Part shown: positions 41,948-52,500 of the stretch, in pieces
How positions within the stretch are numbered: the stretch's first letter is position 1
Layout: every line of letters starts with the position of its first letter
Origin: Caldimonas mangrovi
GTDB lineage: Bacteria; Pseudomonadota; Gammaproteobacteria; Burkholderiales; Burkholderiaceae_C
DNA length: 64,000 bases
Direction: 5' to 3'
Assembly (NCBI RefSeq): GCF_023721835.1
Contig: NZ_JAMKFE010000006.1
Location: 248,001-312,000, forward strand
Translations under genes and position numbers: made by a program
The notes under the pieces: generated by a model
Databases searched by the model: none
What the model was told of the DNA's origin: nothing
Seen by the model: the letters and a program-made list of their open reading frames with translations, nothing else

Positions 41948-42259
41948 ATGTCCCGATACTTTCGACCCGTCCGTTGGGCGTGGGCCCTGGCCTGGACGGC
42001 CATGGCCGCCGTCCATGCCGCACCTGCAACGCTCGCCGGCTCTCAAGCGGGCATGCCGCACTACGCATCGGCTTTCGAGCGCTACCGCGCGTTTGCCGAC
42101 CAGCCGGTACGGCCCTGGGCGCAAGTGAACGAAGAAGTGCACCGCATCGGTGGATGGCGCGCCTACGCGCGCGAGGCGAACGACGCGCTCGAACCCGTCG
42201 GGCCGGCAGCCGTCGATGCAGCCGACGAGCGCTCCGACCGCGGCCACCACCGACACTGA
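41948..42259 (+). CDS. Small exported protein of the copper cluster, unknown function
   Basis: This 103-residue protein has a signal peptide ending near MAAVHAA and a short mature domain (HYASAFERYRAFADQPVRPW, then EVHRIGGWRAYAREAND). It ends in a His-rich tail (DRGHHRH). I know proteins of this kind only as accompaniments of TolC/multicopper-oxidase operons. The ATG at 41948 follows GAGGATTC. The gene ends 13 bases before the TolC-family gene and is probably co-transcribed. The His tail could bind metal; no function is established. Confidence 0.65.
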   Translation: MSRYFRPVRWAWALAWTAMAAVHAAPATLAGSQAGMPHYASAFERYRAFADQPVRPWAQVNEEVHRIGGWRAYAREANDALEPVGPAAVDAADERSDRGHHRH

Positions 42260-42272
42260 CCAGGAAATTCGC

Positions 42273-43709
42273 ATGAGAACTATCTCTTCCTGTCGCCCAC
42301 CGGGGCTGCGCGGATGGGTGTGGGCGGCTACGCTGGCGCTGGCCGGTTGTGCGAGCACGGCGATAGACGTGAACTTCGACCACGCCCGGACCGTGAGCGA
42401 GCAGCACCTCGGTGCCCGGCCGCGCTGGCTGACGTCCGACGAGGCGCGGCGCGACGCACGCCTGCAGGTCGACGCCCTGCTGACGCAGCCGTTGTCGGGT
42501 GACGACGCCGTGCGCATTGCGCTCGCTTACAGTCCCGCACTGCAGAGCCTGCTGTTCCAGCAGGCCGAGGCTTCGGCGCAAGCGACGCAGTCCGCACGGA
42601 TGCCCAACCCGGTGTTCACCTTCGAGCGCCTGGTGCGTCGTGCAGGCGGCGAGACCGAGATCGACATCGGCCGCATGATCAGCTTTTCGGTGTTCGACCT
42701 GCTGATGTGGCCAGCGCGCCAACGCTTGGCCGACCTGCAGCAGCAGCAGGCACGTCTGAGGCTATCCGGCGACGTCGTGCAGGCCGCCACCCGTGCACGG
42801 CAAGCCTGGGTGCGGGCGGTGGCGGCCGGGCAGTCATTGCGTTATGCCGAGCAGGTGAACACCGCCGCGGATGCGGGCGCCGAACTGGCACGCAGGATGC
42901 AGGCTGCCGGCAACTTCAGTCGCTTGCAGCGCGCCCGGGAGCAGGCCTACTCTGCACAGGCCGTTGCACAACTGGCGCGCGCTCGCCAAGCCGCGCAAAG
43001 CGCGCGTGAAGAACTGGTCCGCGTCCTGGGGCTTGACGATACGCAAGCTGCGGCACTCCAACTGCCGCAGCGGCTGCCAGATCTGCCCGTCATGGCGAGG
43101 GATGAGGCGAGTGTTGCGCAAGTAGCACTCGACCAGCGGCTGGACCTGCGGCTGGCGCGCGCCGAACTCGACGCACTGGCGCGTCAGCGGGGCTTGACGC
43201 GGGTGACCAGCGTGGTCAATGGCCTGCATGTCGCCGGCGTGCGCAACAGCGAAACGGGCGAAGCGCCGCAGAAGGGTTATGAACTCGAGTTCGAGCTGCC
43301 GATCTTCGATGCCGGCGACGCTGCCAGAGCAGGCAGCCAGGCGCGCTACATGGCGGCACTCAACCGCACCGCGCAGCTTGCCGTCGAGGCGAGTTCGCAG
43401 GTGCGCGAAAGCTACGGCAGTTATCGCACGGCCTATGACGTGGCCCGCCACTACCGCGATGAGATCGTGCCGCTGCAAAAGACCATCGCCGAGGAAAACC
43501 TGCTTCGCTACAACGGCATGCTGATCGGCGTGTTCGAACTGCTGGCCGATACGCGCGAGCAGATCGGCACCGTGATGCAGGCGATCGACGCGCAGCGGGA
43601 CTTCTGGCTGGCCGATGCCGCCTTGCAGAGCGCGCTGATCGGCCGCCCGGCAGGCAGCGTTGCGCTTGAGTCACCGGCCGCCGCACCGGCAGCGGCGGGT
43701 GCCCACTGA
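42273..43709 (+). CDS. TolC-family outer-membrane lipoprotein (copper cluster, first copy)
   Basis: This 478-residue outer-membrane efflux protein has a lipoprotein signal with lipobox ALAGC (Cys26). Two OEP repeats of long helices follow, separated by strand regions (QATQSARMPNPVFTFERLVR in the first half; GYELEFELPIFDAGDAARAG in the second). A good site AGGAAATTCGC precedes the ATG at 42273. It lies 20 bases upstream of the multicopper oxidase gene. It is distinct from the second TolC protein at 46833 that belongs to cusCBA. It may serve a separate export route or replace the RND outer-membrane channel; that is unresolved. Confidence 0.85.
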   Translation: MRTISSCRPPGLRGWVWAATLALAGCASTAIDVNFDHARTVSEQHLGARPRWLTSDEARRDARLQVDALLTQPLSGDDAVRIALAYSPALQSLLFQQAEASAQATQSARMPNPVFTFERLVRRAGGETEIDIGRMISFSVFDLLMWPARQRLADLQQQQARLRLSGDVVQAATRARQAWVRAVAAGQSLRYAEQVNTAADAGAELARRMQAAGNFSRLQRAREQAYSAQAVAQLARARQAAQSAREELVRVLGLDDTQAAALQLPQRLPDLPVMARDEASVAQVALDQRLDLRLARAELDALARQRGLTRVTSVVNGLHVAGVRNSETGEAPQKGYELEFELPIFDAGDAARAGSQARYMAALNRTAQLAVEASSQVRESYGSYRTAYDVARHYRDEIVPLQKTIAEENLLRYNGMLIGVFELLADTREQIGTVMQAIDAQRDFWLADAALQSALIGRPAGSVALESPAAAPAAAGAH

Positions 43710-43729
43710 ATCCGACGGAGCAACAGAAC

Positions 43730-45151
43730 ATGACAACGAATCGACGTCGCTTTTTAACGGGCACGGCCGGCGTGGCAACCGCGGCCGCGGCAGCCAGCAT
43801 CAGCAAAGTCGCGATGGCGGCCTTGCCGGAGCCGATCACGCAGTCCAGCCCCGATACGATGCCACCGCTGGTGCCCGATACGGGCCGACCGTACACCCCG
43901 GTGGTGACGTTGAACGGCTGGACGCTGCCCTGGCGCATGAACAACGGCGTCAAGGAGTTCCACCTGGTGGCGGAGCCGGTCGTGCGCGAGATGGCGCCGG
44001 GTTTCAAGGCGCACCTCTGGGGCTACAACGGCCAGTCGCCGGGCCCGACGATCGAGGTCGTCGAAGGCGATCACGTGCGCATCTTCGTGACGAACAAGCT
44101 GCCCGAGCACACGTCGGTGCACTGGCACGGCCAGCGCCTGCCGAACGGCATGGACGGCGTGACGGGGCTCACTCAGGCGGGCATTCCGCCGGGCAAGACG
44201 TTTGTCTACGAGTTCGTCGCGCGGCGGCCGGGCACCTTCATGTACCACCCGCATGCAGACGAGATGACGCAGATGGCGATGGGCATGATGGGCTCCTGGA
44301 TCACGCATCCGAAGAGCCGGCATCCGCTGATCGACGAGGTCGATCGTGACTTCGTGTTCCTGTTGAACGCCTACGACATCGAGCCGGGCAGCTACACGCC
44401 CAAGATCATGACGATGCTCGACTTCAACCTGTGGTCGTGGAACAGCCGGGTCTTTCCAGGCATCGACTCGCTGAACGTGCGGCTGAACGACAAGGTGCGC
44501 ATCCGCATCGGCAACCTGACGATGACGAACCATCCCATGCATCTGCACGGGCATGAGTTCCTGGTCACCGGCACCGACGGTGGCCCGACGCCGAAGTCGA
44601 CGCGGTTCCATGAGGTGACGACCGACATCGCGGTCGGGCAGATGCGCCAGATCGAGTTCCTGGCCGACGAGGAAGGCGACTGGGCCTTTCACTGCCACAA
44701 GAGCCATCACACGATGAACGCAATGGGCCACGACGTGCCGACGATGATCGGCGTCGAACACCGCGGTGTCGTCAAGCAGATCACGAAGCTGATCCCGGAC
44801 TACATGGTGATGGGCGAGCGGGGCATGGCGGACATGGCCGAGATGGAGATGCCGCTGCCTGACAACACGGCGCCGATGATGACGGGCGACGGGCCGTTCG
44901 GCTCGGTCGAAATGGGCGGCATGTTCAGCGTCGTCAAGGTACGGCGTGGACAGAAGCGAGGTGACTATTCCGACCCGGGCTGGTACCCGCACCCGGCCGG
45001 CACCGTGGCCTACGAGTGGACCGGTGCGCTGCCCGATCCTGCGCGCGCTTACGGCGCAGGCCGCTCATCGATGCCGCGTCGACAGCAGCCGTCCAAGGAT
45101 GTCGAAGTGAAGGTTCGCAAGCCGGCCAACCACGGCGGACACGATCATTGA
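43730..45151 (+). CDS. Tat-exported multicopper oxidase
   Basis: This 473-residue periplasmic oxidase probably oxidises Cu(I) to the less toxic Cu(II). The N-terminus TNRRRFLTG followed by a hydrophobic Ala-rich stretch is a Tat signal. All copper motifs are present: HWHG in TSVHWHGQRLPNGMDG, HPH in FMYHPHADEM, HPMHLHGHEF, and HCHKSHHTM holding the type 1 Cys and the trinuclear His residues. Met-rich segments (MADMAEMEMP; MTQMAMGMMG) resemble the copper-recruiting parts of CueO/PcoA. It is followed 16 bases later by a cupredoxin. The name copA is used for relatives, but I cannot fix the subfamily. Confidence 0.93.
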   Translation: MTTNRRRFLTGTAGVATAAAAASISKVAMAALPEPITQSSPDTMPPLVPDTGRPYTPVVTLNGWTLPWRMNNGVKEFHLVAEPVVREMAPGFKAHLWGYNGQSPGPTIEVVEGDHVRIFVTNKLPEHTSVHWHGQRLPNGMDGVTGLTQAGIPPGKTFVYEFVARRPGTFMYHPHADEMTQMAMGMMGSWITHPKSRHPLIDEVDRDFVFLLNAYDIEPGSYTPKIMTMLDFNLWSWNSRVFPGIDSLNVRLNDKVRIRIGNLTMTNHPMHLHGHEFLVTGTDGGPTPKSTRFHEVTTDIAVGQMRQIEFLADEEGDWAFHCHKSHHTMNAMGHDVPTMIGVEHRGVVKQITKLIPDYMVMGERGMADMAEMEMPLPDNTAPMMTGDGPFGSVEMGGMFSVVKVRRGQKRGDYSDPGWYPHPAGTVAYEWTGALPDPARAYGAGRSSMPRRQQPSKDVEVKVRKPANHGGHDH

Positions 45152-45167
45152 CCCGCAGGAGCAGCAG

Positions 45168-45665
45168 ATGAAAGCAATGAAGCGCGTGGCCGCAGTGGCT
45201 GCGCTGGTCAGTGCGACCGGCCTCGCCGTCGCGCATGGCGACGATTCGCACCGGGACCGGCCTCCCGTACCCGCAGTCAAGGAGCAGCAGCCCTGGGGCA
45301 TCGCGGGCGACGCGAAGACCGTGACACGCACCATCGAGGTCCGGATGCTGGATACGATGCGCTTCTCCCCCGAGCGCATCGACATTCGCGAGGGAGAGAC
45401 CGTGCGCTTTATCCATCGCAACGACGGCAAGGTGCTGCACGAGTTCGTGCTCGGCACGAAGCAGGCGCTCGACAAGCATGCTGAGCTGATGATGAAGTTC
45501 CCCGACATGGAGCACGACGAGCCGCACATGATCCATGTGCGCCCGGGCAAGGCGGGCGACATGGTCTGGACCTTCAACCGCGCAGGCGAATTCGATTTTG
45601 CCTGCCTGATTCCGGGGCACTACCAGGCCGGCATGGTCGGCAAGGTCAAGGTGCTGCCCAAGTAG
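45168..45665 (+). CDS. Periplasmic cupredoxin-like copper protein
   Basis: This 165-residue protein has a signal peptide (to about residue 22, ending AVA-HG) and a cupredoxin domain of azurin/plastocyanin type. The probable type 1 copper ligands are His in VLHEFVLG, and Cys, His and Met in FACLIPGHYQAGM. The long Met/His-rich stretch DKHAELMMKFPDMEHDEPHM may add copper sites. It lies directly after the multicopper oxidase with a good AGGAGCAGC site, so electron transfer to the oxidase or copper delivery is likely but inferred. Confidence 0.9.
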   Translation: MKAMKRVAAVAALVSATGLAVAHGDDSHRDRPPVPAVKEQQPWGIAGDAKTVTRTIEVRMLDTMRFSPERIDIREGETVRFIHRNDGKVLHEFVLGTKQALDKHAELMMKFPDMEHDEPHMIHVRPGKAGDMVWTFNRAGEFDFACLIPGHYQAGMVGKVKVLPK

Positions 45666-45869
45666 CGAGAATGCTTGCGGCAGTTGCGAGAATTTGTAGG
45701 CGTGCCAGCGACAAGCCGGGCGGTAGCCGCGACGCGCATCCGATCATGTCGTGGTCGTCGGCCTCGGACAGGGGACCGGCGGGCTCCGGACGACGCCCCG
45801 GGGCTCGGGCGCGCGGTTTGCCGCCCAGGCAATGCCGAATCCCCGGCTTTTCAGTGTGAAGGAGCCCCC

Positions 45870-46247
45870 ATGGCATACCAGCAATACGCCTCCTGCATCG
45901 AAGCCTGCAATCAGTGCGCGGTCGCGTGCGAGCATTGCGCAACCGCCTGCCTGAAGGAACCAGATCCGAAAGCCATGGCCCGTTGCATCGAACTCGACAT
46001 GGACTGCGCGGCGATCTGTCGCCTTGCGGCGGCTGCCATGGCGCGGGGCAGCGAGAACGCACACGCCATCTGCGCGCTGTGCGGCGACATCTGCGAGATG
46101 TGTGGCGACGAGTGCGCGAAGCATCAGATGGACCACTGCCAGCAATGCGCGCAGACGTGCCGCCGTTGTGCGGACGAATGCAGGCGCATGTCGCAGCAGC
46201 GCGGCGCGCAGTCCTCGTCGGGTGCGCGTGCCTCGAGCACCCATTGA
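45870..46247 (+). CDS. Cys-rich four-helix-bundle copper-binding protein (DUF326/Csp-like)
   Basis: This 125-residue protein contains 19 cysteines between residues 9 and 104, mostly in CxxxC and CxxC spacing along predicted helices (CIEACNQCAVACEHCATAC; CALCGDICEMCGDEC; CQQCAQTCRRCADEC). This is the pattern of DUF326 copper-storage proteins that line a four-helix core with thiolates and bind many Cu(I) ions. No signal peptide is seen, so cytosolic storage (Csp3-like) is likelier than periplasmic. The ATG at 45870 has GAAGGAG upstream. A 204-base gap separates it from the cupredoxin gene, so it may have its own promoter. Confidence 0.9.
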   Translation: MAYQQYASCIEACNQCAVACEHCATACLKEPDPKAMARCIELDMDCAAICRLAAAAMARGSENAHAICALCGDICEMCGDECAKHQMDHCQQCAQTCRRCADECRRMSQQRGAQSSSGARASSTH

Positions 46248-46349
46248 GCGGTACGGCGCCCCCCCGGGCACCAGCGTGCGGTGCAGCAAGTCCTGCGGCT
46301 CCTGACACGAGTCAAACAAGTCGCTGACGGACACGCTAGACTTGCGACC

Positions 46350-46745
46350 ATGCGCCTGTCTGCCAGCACTCGCTGCCGCCTTGCCGGTTGGCTGATCGCG
46401 ACGCTGCTGTTCATGCAGTTCGCGACGCTGGCGTACGCCTGCCCGGGATCGGCCGTGGTGCCCGGGATGCCGGCAGCGATGACGATGCCCGACTGTGCCG
46501 GCATGACGGCACCGGACCCTGAACAGCCGCAGCTGTGCAAGGCGCATTGCGAGGCCGGCACGCAAACGGTGAACACCGCGCCTGGCGTCGACATCCTGTC
46601 GCTTGCAGTGCTGCCTTGGGTGCTCGACCGAGGGGGGCTGTGCGAGCTCCCCTGCGCCCTGTCGGTGCGAGCGGCGAGCGCGCCCACAGGGCCGCCGCTC
46701 GGTACGCCACCGGTCTATCTCAGCTTTCTCGTTCTCCGCAACTAG
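46350..46745 (+). CDS. Exported small Cys/Met-containing protein upstream of cusCBA
   Basis: This 131-residue protein has a signal peptide ending near LAYA-CPGS and a Met/Pro-rich segment (VVPGMPAAMTMPDCAGMTAP). A CKAHC pair near the middle resembles DUF2946-type proteins of copper operons. The distal half is hydrophobic and ends LSFLVLRN. It precedes cusC by 87 bases on the same strand. A copper-sensing or chelating role is inferred from composition and place; function is unknown. Confidence 0.65.
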   Translation: MRLSASTRCRLAGWLIATLLFMQFATLAYACPGSAVVPGMPAAMTMPDCAGMTAPDPEQPQLCKAHCEAGTQTVNTAPGVDILSLAVLPWVLDRGGLCELPCALSVRAASAPTGPPLGTPPVYLSFLVLRN

Positions 46746-46832
46746 CGCCTGAGCTCCCGGCGTGCGGCTGCCCGGCGACGGGATGCCGGCACCTGCAAGA
46801 GCTTGTCAGGCAGCAGATTGCGGAGAACATCC

Positions 46833-48074
46833 ATGAGACTTCCGTTTTGGCCCGGCCCGAGTGCCGCGGCCATCCTTGGGCTGGCCGTCGCCATCGGCAT
46901 GCCGGCCGGTGCGGCACCGGGCCTCACCTATGAACAGGCGCTCGACGCCGCCGAGCGCCGCGCTCCGTCCCTGGCCGCCGGTGCCGCTTCCGTCGATGCG
47001 GCGGCGCGCAGCGCTGAAGCGGCAGGCCAACTGCCGGACCCGAGCCTGAGCGTCGGGCTCGAGAACCTGCCCGTCGGTGGCCGCGATCGCTTCGACTGGA
47101 GCGCCGAGCCGATGACCATGCGCCGTCTCGGCTGGATGCAGGAGGTGCCGAATGCAGCCAAGCGAGCGGCGCAGCGCATCGGAGCGCAGGCGGCCCGCGA
47201 GCGCGAGCGAGCACGGTGGCTGGCGGTACGCCAGCAGGTCAGGGGTGAGGCGGCCGTTGCATGGCTGGCACGCCACTATGCGCAGCGGCGGCTGGTCGCG
47301 TTGGCGAGCGTTGAACGAGAGGTGGCCCTGCTCGTCGACACGGTGCATGCACGCGTGGCCGCCGGCACGGCGATGCCCGCTGACGCAGCGATGGCCAGGC
47401 TCGAGGCTGCCGCGCTGGACGACAGGCGCGACGAGCTGCAGCGGCAGTTCGACGGTGCGCAGGCGGCATTCGTTCGCTGGTTTGGCGAGGCAGAGCCGGC
47501 AGGAGATCCGCCGCTGCTCACCGTGGACGCGTTGCAACTCAAGGCGCGGCTGAACCGACATGTCGAACTGCTGCCCTACGAGCCGATGTTGGCGATGAGC
47601 GAAGCGGCGGTGGCGCAAGCGCAGGCCGAACGACGTGGCGACTGGGCCTGGGAGGTGGCTTACAGCAACCGCTCGCGTGCTTTCGGCGACATGCTGTCGG
47701 TGCAATTGCGCTTCCAGCTGCCTGTCTCGCCCTCCACCCGGCAGGGACCGCGCGTCTCTGCGCGGCAGAAGGACGCCGAACGGGTGCGAGCCGAAGCAGA
47801 AGAAGCGCGCCTGCGTGTTGCGGCCGAGCTCGACGACGAACTGGCGGAGCTGCGCCGCCTCGAACGCGCGCTGCAGCGCCAACGCGAACGGGTCGAGCCG
47901 CTGGTGCAAGAGCGGGCTCGCCTGTCGCTGGCGGCCTACCAGGCTGGCCGCGCGGACCTTGGCAGCGTGCTCGCCGCGCGCCGCAACGCTGCCGAGGCGC
48001 GGCTGCGGACCATCGAACTGCAATCGGAGCTCGCGCAGCAGAACGCGCGTTTGTCCCATCTGGTGACGGAGTGA
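46833..48074 (+). CDS. cusC: TolC-family outer-membrane channel of the Cus-type efflux system
   Basis: This 413-residue OEP protein has a cleavable signal ending near PAGAAPG and no lipobox Cys. The first repeat starts LTYEQALDAAERRAPSL and includes AAGQLPDPSLSVGLENLPVGG; the second repeat carries the long helix EEARLRVAAELDDELAELRRL. The ATG at 46833 has GCGGAGAAC upstream. It is the first gene of cusC-cusB-cusA; its stop overlaps the cusB GTG as GTGA (48071-48074). It should form the outer-membrane exit of the Cu(I)/Ag(I) pump. Confidence 0.9.
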   Translation: MRLPFWPGPSAAAILGLAVAIGMPAGAAPGLTYEQALDAAERRAPSLAAGAASVDAAARSAEAAGQLPDPSLSVGLENLPVGGRDRFDWSAEPMTMRRLGWMQEVPNAAKRAAQRIGAQAARERERARWLAVRQQVRGEAAVAWLARHYAQRRLVALASVEREVALLVDTVHARVAAGTAMPADAAMARLEAAALDDRRDELQRQFDGAQAAFVRWFGEAEPAGDPPLLTVDALQLKARLNRHVELLPYEPMLAMSEAAVAQAQAERRGDWAWEVAYSNRSRAFGDMLSVQLRFQLPVSPSTRQGPRVSARQKDAERVRAEAEEARLRVAAELDDELAELRRLERALQRQRERVEPLVQERARLSLAAYQAGRADLGSVLAARRNAAEARLRTIELQSELAQQNARLSHLVTE

Positions 48075-49555
48075 ACAGCATGCACCCCCATTCCTATCGT
48101 CGGGCCGTGGTGACGTTGGCCCTGCTGGCAGCCGGAGCCGTCGGCGGGTATGTCGGCTCGAAGTTCACTGCTGTGATTCCTTCGACGTACAAGGGCTCGG
48201 AGGCGGCGGCGCCCGGGTCGGACGGGGGACGGGAGGTTCTCTACTGGTACGACCCGATGGTGCCCAACCAGCGTTTCGACAAGCCCGGCAAGTCGCCGTT
48301 CATGGACATGCAGTTGGTGCCGAAGTATGCAAACGAGGCGGCCACCGGCGCCGTCGCCATCGATCCGCGGCTGGCTCAGTCGCTGGGATGGCGCACGGCG
48401 GCAGTGGAGCGCCGCAGCGGCGGCGTGGTGCTCGAAGTGCCCGCAACGATCCAGCTGAACGAACGTGACGTCGCCATCGTGCAGGCGCGCAGCGGCGGCT
48501 TCGTCGAGCACGTATCGGCGTTGGCGCCGGGCGACGTGATTGCGGCCGGGGCGCACATCGCCGATCTGCTAGTGCCCGAGTGGGCGGGAGCGCAGCAGGA
48601 GTTCCTGGCGGTGCGTGCGACCGGCGACACGGCATTGACCGACGCGGCACGGCAACGGTTGGTGTTGCTCGGTATGCCCGCCTCGCTGATCCGGTCGGTC
48701 GAAGCCAGCGGCAAGGTCGAGGCCGTGACGGCCATTCGCGCGCCGTTGGCGGGTCTGGTCGACCAGTTGACGGTGCGCTCCGGCATGACCGTGACACCCG
48801 GCATGACCCTCGCGCGCATCAGCGGGCTGGCCACGGTGTGGCTGGAAGCCTCGGTGCCCGAAGTGCAGGCACCCGCGGTGGTGCCCGGACAGGCGGTCGA
48901 GGTGCGCGTGCAGGCGTGGCCCGACGAGCCCCTGCCTGGCAAGGTGGCTGCGGTGCTGCCGCAAGCCAGCGAACAGACCCGCACGCTGCGTGTGCGCATC
49001 GAGCTGCCCAATCCGCTGGGACGGCTGCGCTCGGGCATGTTTGCCCAGGTACGGTTCAGCACAGCCGGGCAAGAGGTGCTTGTCGTGCCGGCCGAAGCGG
49101 TCGTGCGCACAGGTCGGCGTACGGTGGTGTATGTGGTCGACACACCCGGGCGCTATCACCCGGTCGAGGTCGAACTCGGAGCGGACCTCGGCGATCGTCT
49201 TGTCGTGCGCCGCGGGCTCGAGGCCGGACAGCAGGTGGTGGCATCGGGCCAGTTTCTGATCGACTCCGAAGCCAGCATGCAGGGCTTGCTGCCGCGTCAG
49301 GCGGGCGCGGCAGCGGCCAGTGTGCATGAGGGCGAAGGTGCCGTGGTGGAACACCGGGGCGGCGAATTGACGGTCGACCACGGGCCCATCCCGTCGCTGC
49401 AGTGGGGTGCGATGGAAATGCCCTTCAAGTTGGCACAACCCCAGCTCGCCAGCGGGCTGAAGCCGGGCGACCGGGTGCGCTTCCGTTTCGTGCAGGCCGC
49501 CGAGGGCTACGAGATCCGCGAGATAGAACCGGTGGCATCGGGGGCGACGAAATGA
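48071..49555 (+). CDS. cusB: RND periplasmic adaptor CusB with C-terminal CusF-like domain
   Basis: This 494-residue membrane-fusion protein has an N-terminal signal anchor. A heavy-metal-binding segment follows ([20 protein letters not shown] then [10 protein letters not shown] near residues 57-86), then barrel-sandwich and alpha-hairpin domains ([19 protein letters not shown]) and a beta-barrel part. The last 75 residues form a CusF-like copper-binding domain ([18 protein letters not shown] then PFKL) with Trp and Met residues typical of the Cu(I) site. GTG at 48071 overlaps the cusC stop; ATG at 48080 is an alternative. The fusion places the metallochaperone on the pump itself. Confidence 0.92.
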   Translation: MNSMHPHSYRRAVVTLALLAAGAVGGYVGSKFTAVIPSTYKGSEAAAPGSDGGREVLYWYDPMVPNQRFDKPGKSPFMDMQLVPKYANEAATGAVAIDPRLAQSLGWRTAAVERRSGGVVLEVPATIQLNERDVAIVQARSGGFVEHVSALAPGDVIAAGAHIADLLVPEWAGAQQEFLAVRATGDTALTDAARQRLVLLGMPASLIRSVEASGKVEAVTAIRAPLAGLVDQLTVRSGMTVTPGMTLARISGLATVWLEASVPEVQAPAVVPGQAVEVRVQAWPDEPLPGKVAAVLPQASEQTRTLRVRIELPNPLGRLRSGMFAQVRFSTAGQEVLVVPAEAVVRTGRRTVVYVVDTPGRYHPVEVELGADLGDRLVVRRGLEAGQQVVASGQFLIDSEASMQGLLPRQAGAAAASVHEGEGAVVEHRGGELTVDHGPIPSLQWGAMEMPFKLAQPQLASGLKPGDRVRFRFVQAAEGYEIREIEPVASGATK

Positions 49556-52500
49556 TCGCGGCCTTGATCCGATGGTCGGTCGGCAATCGCGTTCTGGTGC
49601 TGCTGGCAACGTTGTTGCTCAGTGCATGGGGCCTGCTGGCGCTGCGCGAGACACCGATCGATGCGCTGCCGGACCTGTCCGACGTACAGGTGATCATCCG
49701 CACCAGTTACCCGGGCCAGGCACCGCAGATCGTCGAGAACCAAGTGACCTATCCGCTGTCGACGACGATGCTTTCGGTGCCGGGCGCGAAAACAGTGCGG
49801 GCGTACTCGTTCTTCGGCGATTCCTTTGTCTACGTGCTGTTCGAGGACGGCACCGATCTGTACTGGGCCCGCTCCAGAGTGCTCGAATACCTGAGCCAGG
49901 TGCAAGGCCGCCTGCCTGCGGGCGCCCGGCCTGCGCTGGGGCCGGACGCCACCGGCGTCGGCTGGGTGTACCAGTACGCGCTGGTCGATCGCAGCGGTCG
50001 CCACGACATCGCACAACTGCGCGCCTTGCAGGACTGGTTCCTGCGGTTCGAATTAAAGAGCATTCCCGACATTGCCGAAGTGGCCACCGTGGGCGGCATG
50101 GTGAAGCAGTATCAGGTGGTGCTCGATCCCGCCAAGCTGGTGGCCTACGGCATCACCCATGCGCAGGTGCGTGAGGCGCTCATGAACGCCAACCAGGAAA
50201 GCGGCGGCTCGGTGCTGGAGCTCGCCGAGGCCGAGTACATGGTGCGCTCGAGCGGCTATCTGGCGTCGCTGGAGGATTTCCGCCAGGTGCCGCTGGCCGT
50301 CCGCGCCGGCGTGCCCGTACGCGTCGGTGATGTCGCAGCCGTGCAGGTCGGCCCCGAGATGCGGCGAGGCATCGGCGAGCTCGATGGCGAGGGCGAAGCG
50401 GTCGGGGGTGTCGTGATCCTGCGCAGCGGCAAGAACGCGCAGCGCGCGATCGGTGCGGTGAAGGCCAGGCTGCAAGAGCTTCAGCGCAGCTTGCCGCCCG
50501 GCGTCGAGATCGTGCCGACCTACGATCGCAGCCAGTTGATCGGCCGAGCCGTCGAGAACCTCGGGTTCAAGTTGCTGGAGGAGTTCATCGTCGTCGCGCT
50601 CGTGTGCGTCGTGTTCCTGTGGCACCTGCGCTCTGCGCTGGTGGCGATCATCTCGCTGCCGCTGGGCGTGCTGGCCGCGTTTGTCGTGATGCAGCAGCAG
50701 GGCATCAACGCGAACATCATGTCGCTCGGCGGCATTGCGATCGCGATCGGCGCAATGGTCGACGCCGCCGTCGTGATGATCGAGAACGCGCACAAGAAGC
50801 TCGAAGCGTGGCAGCGCGCGCACCCCGCACTGCGACTCGAAGGCGAGGCCCGCTGGCGCGTGGTCACCGAGGCCGCGGTCGAAGTCGGCCCGGCGTTGTT
50901 CTTCTCGCTGCTGATCATCACGCTGTCCTTTGTGCCGGTGTTTACGCTGCAGGCGCAGGAAGGGCGCCTGTTCGGACCCTTGGCCTACACCAAGAGCTAT
51001 GCGATGGCCGCCGCGGCGGGGCTGTCGGTCACGCTGGTCCCGGTGCTGATGGGCTACTGGATCCGTGGTCGCATCCCCGAGGAAGAACGCAACCCGGTTA
51101 CGCGCGGGTTGATCGCCGTTTACCGACCCGCCCTGGAGTGCGTGCTGGCCCGGCCGAAGGCGACGCTTGCGGCGGCTGTGGTGCTGCTCGCCACCGCGCT
51201 GTGGCCGCTCGCCCGGTTGGGCGGCGAGTTCCTGCCACCGCTCGACGAAGGGGACCTGCTCTACATGCCCTCGGCACTGCCCGGGCTGTCGGCGCAAAAG
51301 GCCTCTGAACTGCTCCAGTTGACGGATCGCATGATCCGCACGGTACCCGAAGTGGAGCGGGTGTTCGGCAAGGCCGGACGCGCCGAGACCGCGACCGATC
51401 CTGCACCGCTCGAGATGTTCGAGACGACGGTACGGTTGAAGCCGCGTGATCAGTGGCGCCCCGGCATGACACCCGAGAAGCTGCTCGAGGAGCTGGATGC
51501 CGCCGTCAAGGTGCCGGGCCTGGCGAACATCTGGATCCCGCCGATCCGCAACCGCATCGACATGCTGGCCACAGGCATCAAGAGTCCTGTCGGCGTCAAG
51601 GTGTCCGGTACCGACTTGTCGGCGATCGATCGAGTCGCAGCGGCAGTGGAGCGGGTCGCGAAGGGAGTTTCCGGCGTCAGTTCGGCGCTGGCCGAACGTC
51701 TCGAAGGCGGTCGCTACGTCGACGTGAAGATCGACCGCGCGCAGGCGGGGCGCTACGGACTGAATGTCAATGACGTGCAGGCCATCGTGGCCGGTGCCAT
51801 CGGTGGCGAGACCATCGGCGAAACCGTCGAAGGGCTCGCTCGGTTTCCCATCAACATTCGCTATCCGCGTGAGATGCGAGACACGCCCCAGCGCCTGCGC
51901 GATCTGCCGGTGCTGACGCCCACGGGGCAGCAGATCACGCTGGGCACCATCTCGCGCGTCGAGCTGGCAGACGGACCGCCCATGCTCAAGAGCGAGAACG
52001 CGCGCCCCTCGGGCTGGGTGTATGTCGACGTGCGGGGCAGAGACATCGCCTCGGTGGTGCGCGACCTTCGCGAAGCTGTGGCACGTGAGGTCAAGATCGA
52101 GCCCGGCATGAGCCTGGCGTATTCCGGCCAGTTCGAATATCTCGAGCGCGCCAACGCGCGTCTCAAGGTGGCTGTGCCGGCGACGTTGGCGATCATCTTC
52201 GTACTGCTGTACCTGACCTTCCGCCGCATCGACGAGGCGTTGCTCATCATGGCGACGCTGCCGTTCGCGCTCGTCGGCGGCGTCTGGTTCCTCTACCTGA
52301 TGGGCTACCACCTGTCCGTGGCGACGGGCGTGGGCTTCATCGCACTGGCCGGTGTGGCGGCCGAGTTTGGCGTCGTCATGCTGCTGTACTTGAAGCAGGC
52401 GATGGCAGTGCGGGTCGCGCAGGGTCAGCCGCCCGACACGCGCATGCTGCTCGATGCGATCCGCGACGGTGCGGTGTTGCGCGTACGCCCGAAGGCGATG

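Noticed and set aside
50053-52311. Long minus-strand open frame (about 750 codons) opposite cusA
   Set aside because: Low-complexity Arg/His/Asp-rich translation, no start signals; cusA on the other strand is complete with HME-RND motifs.
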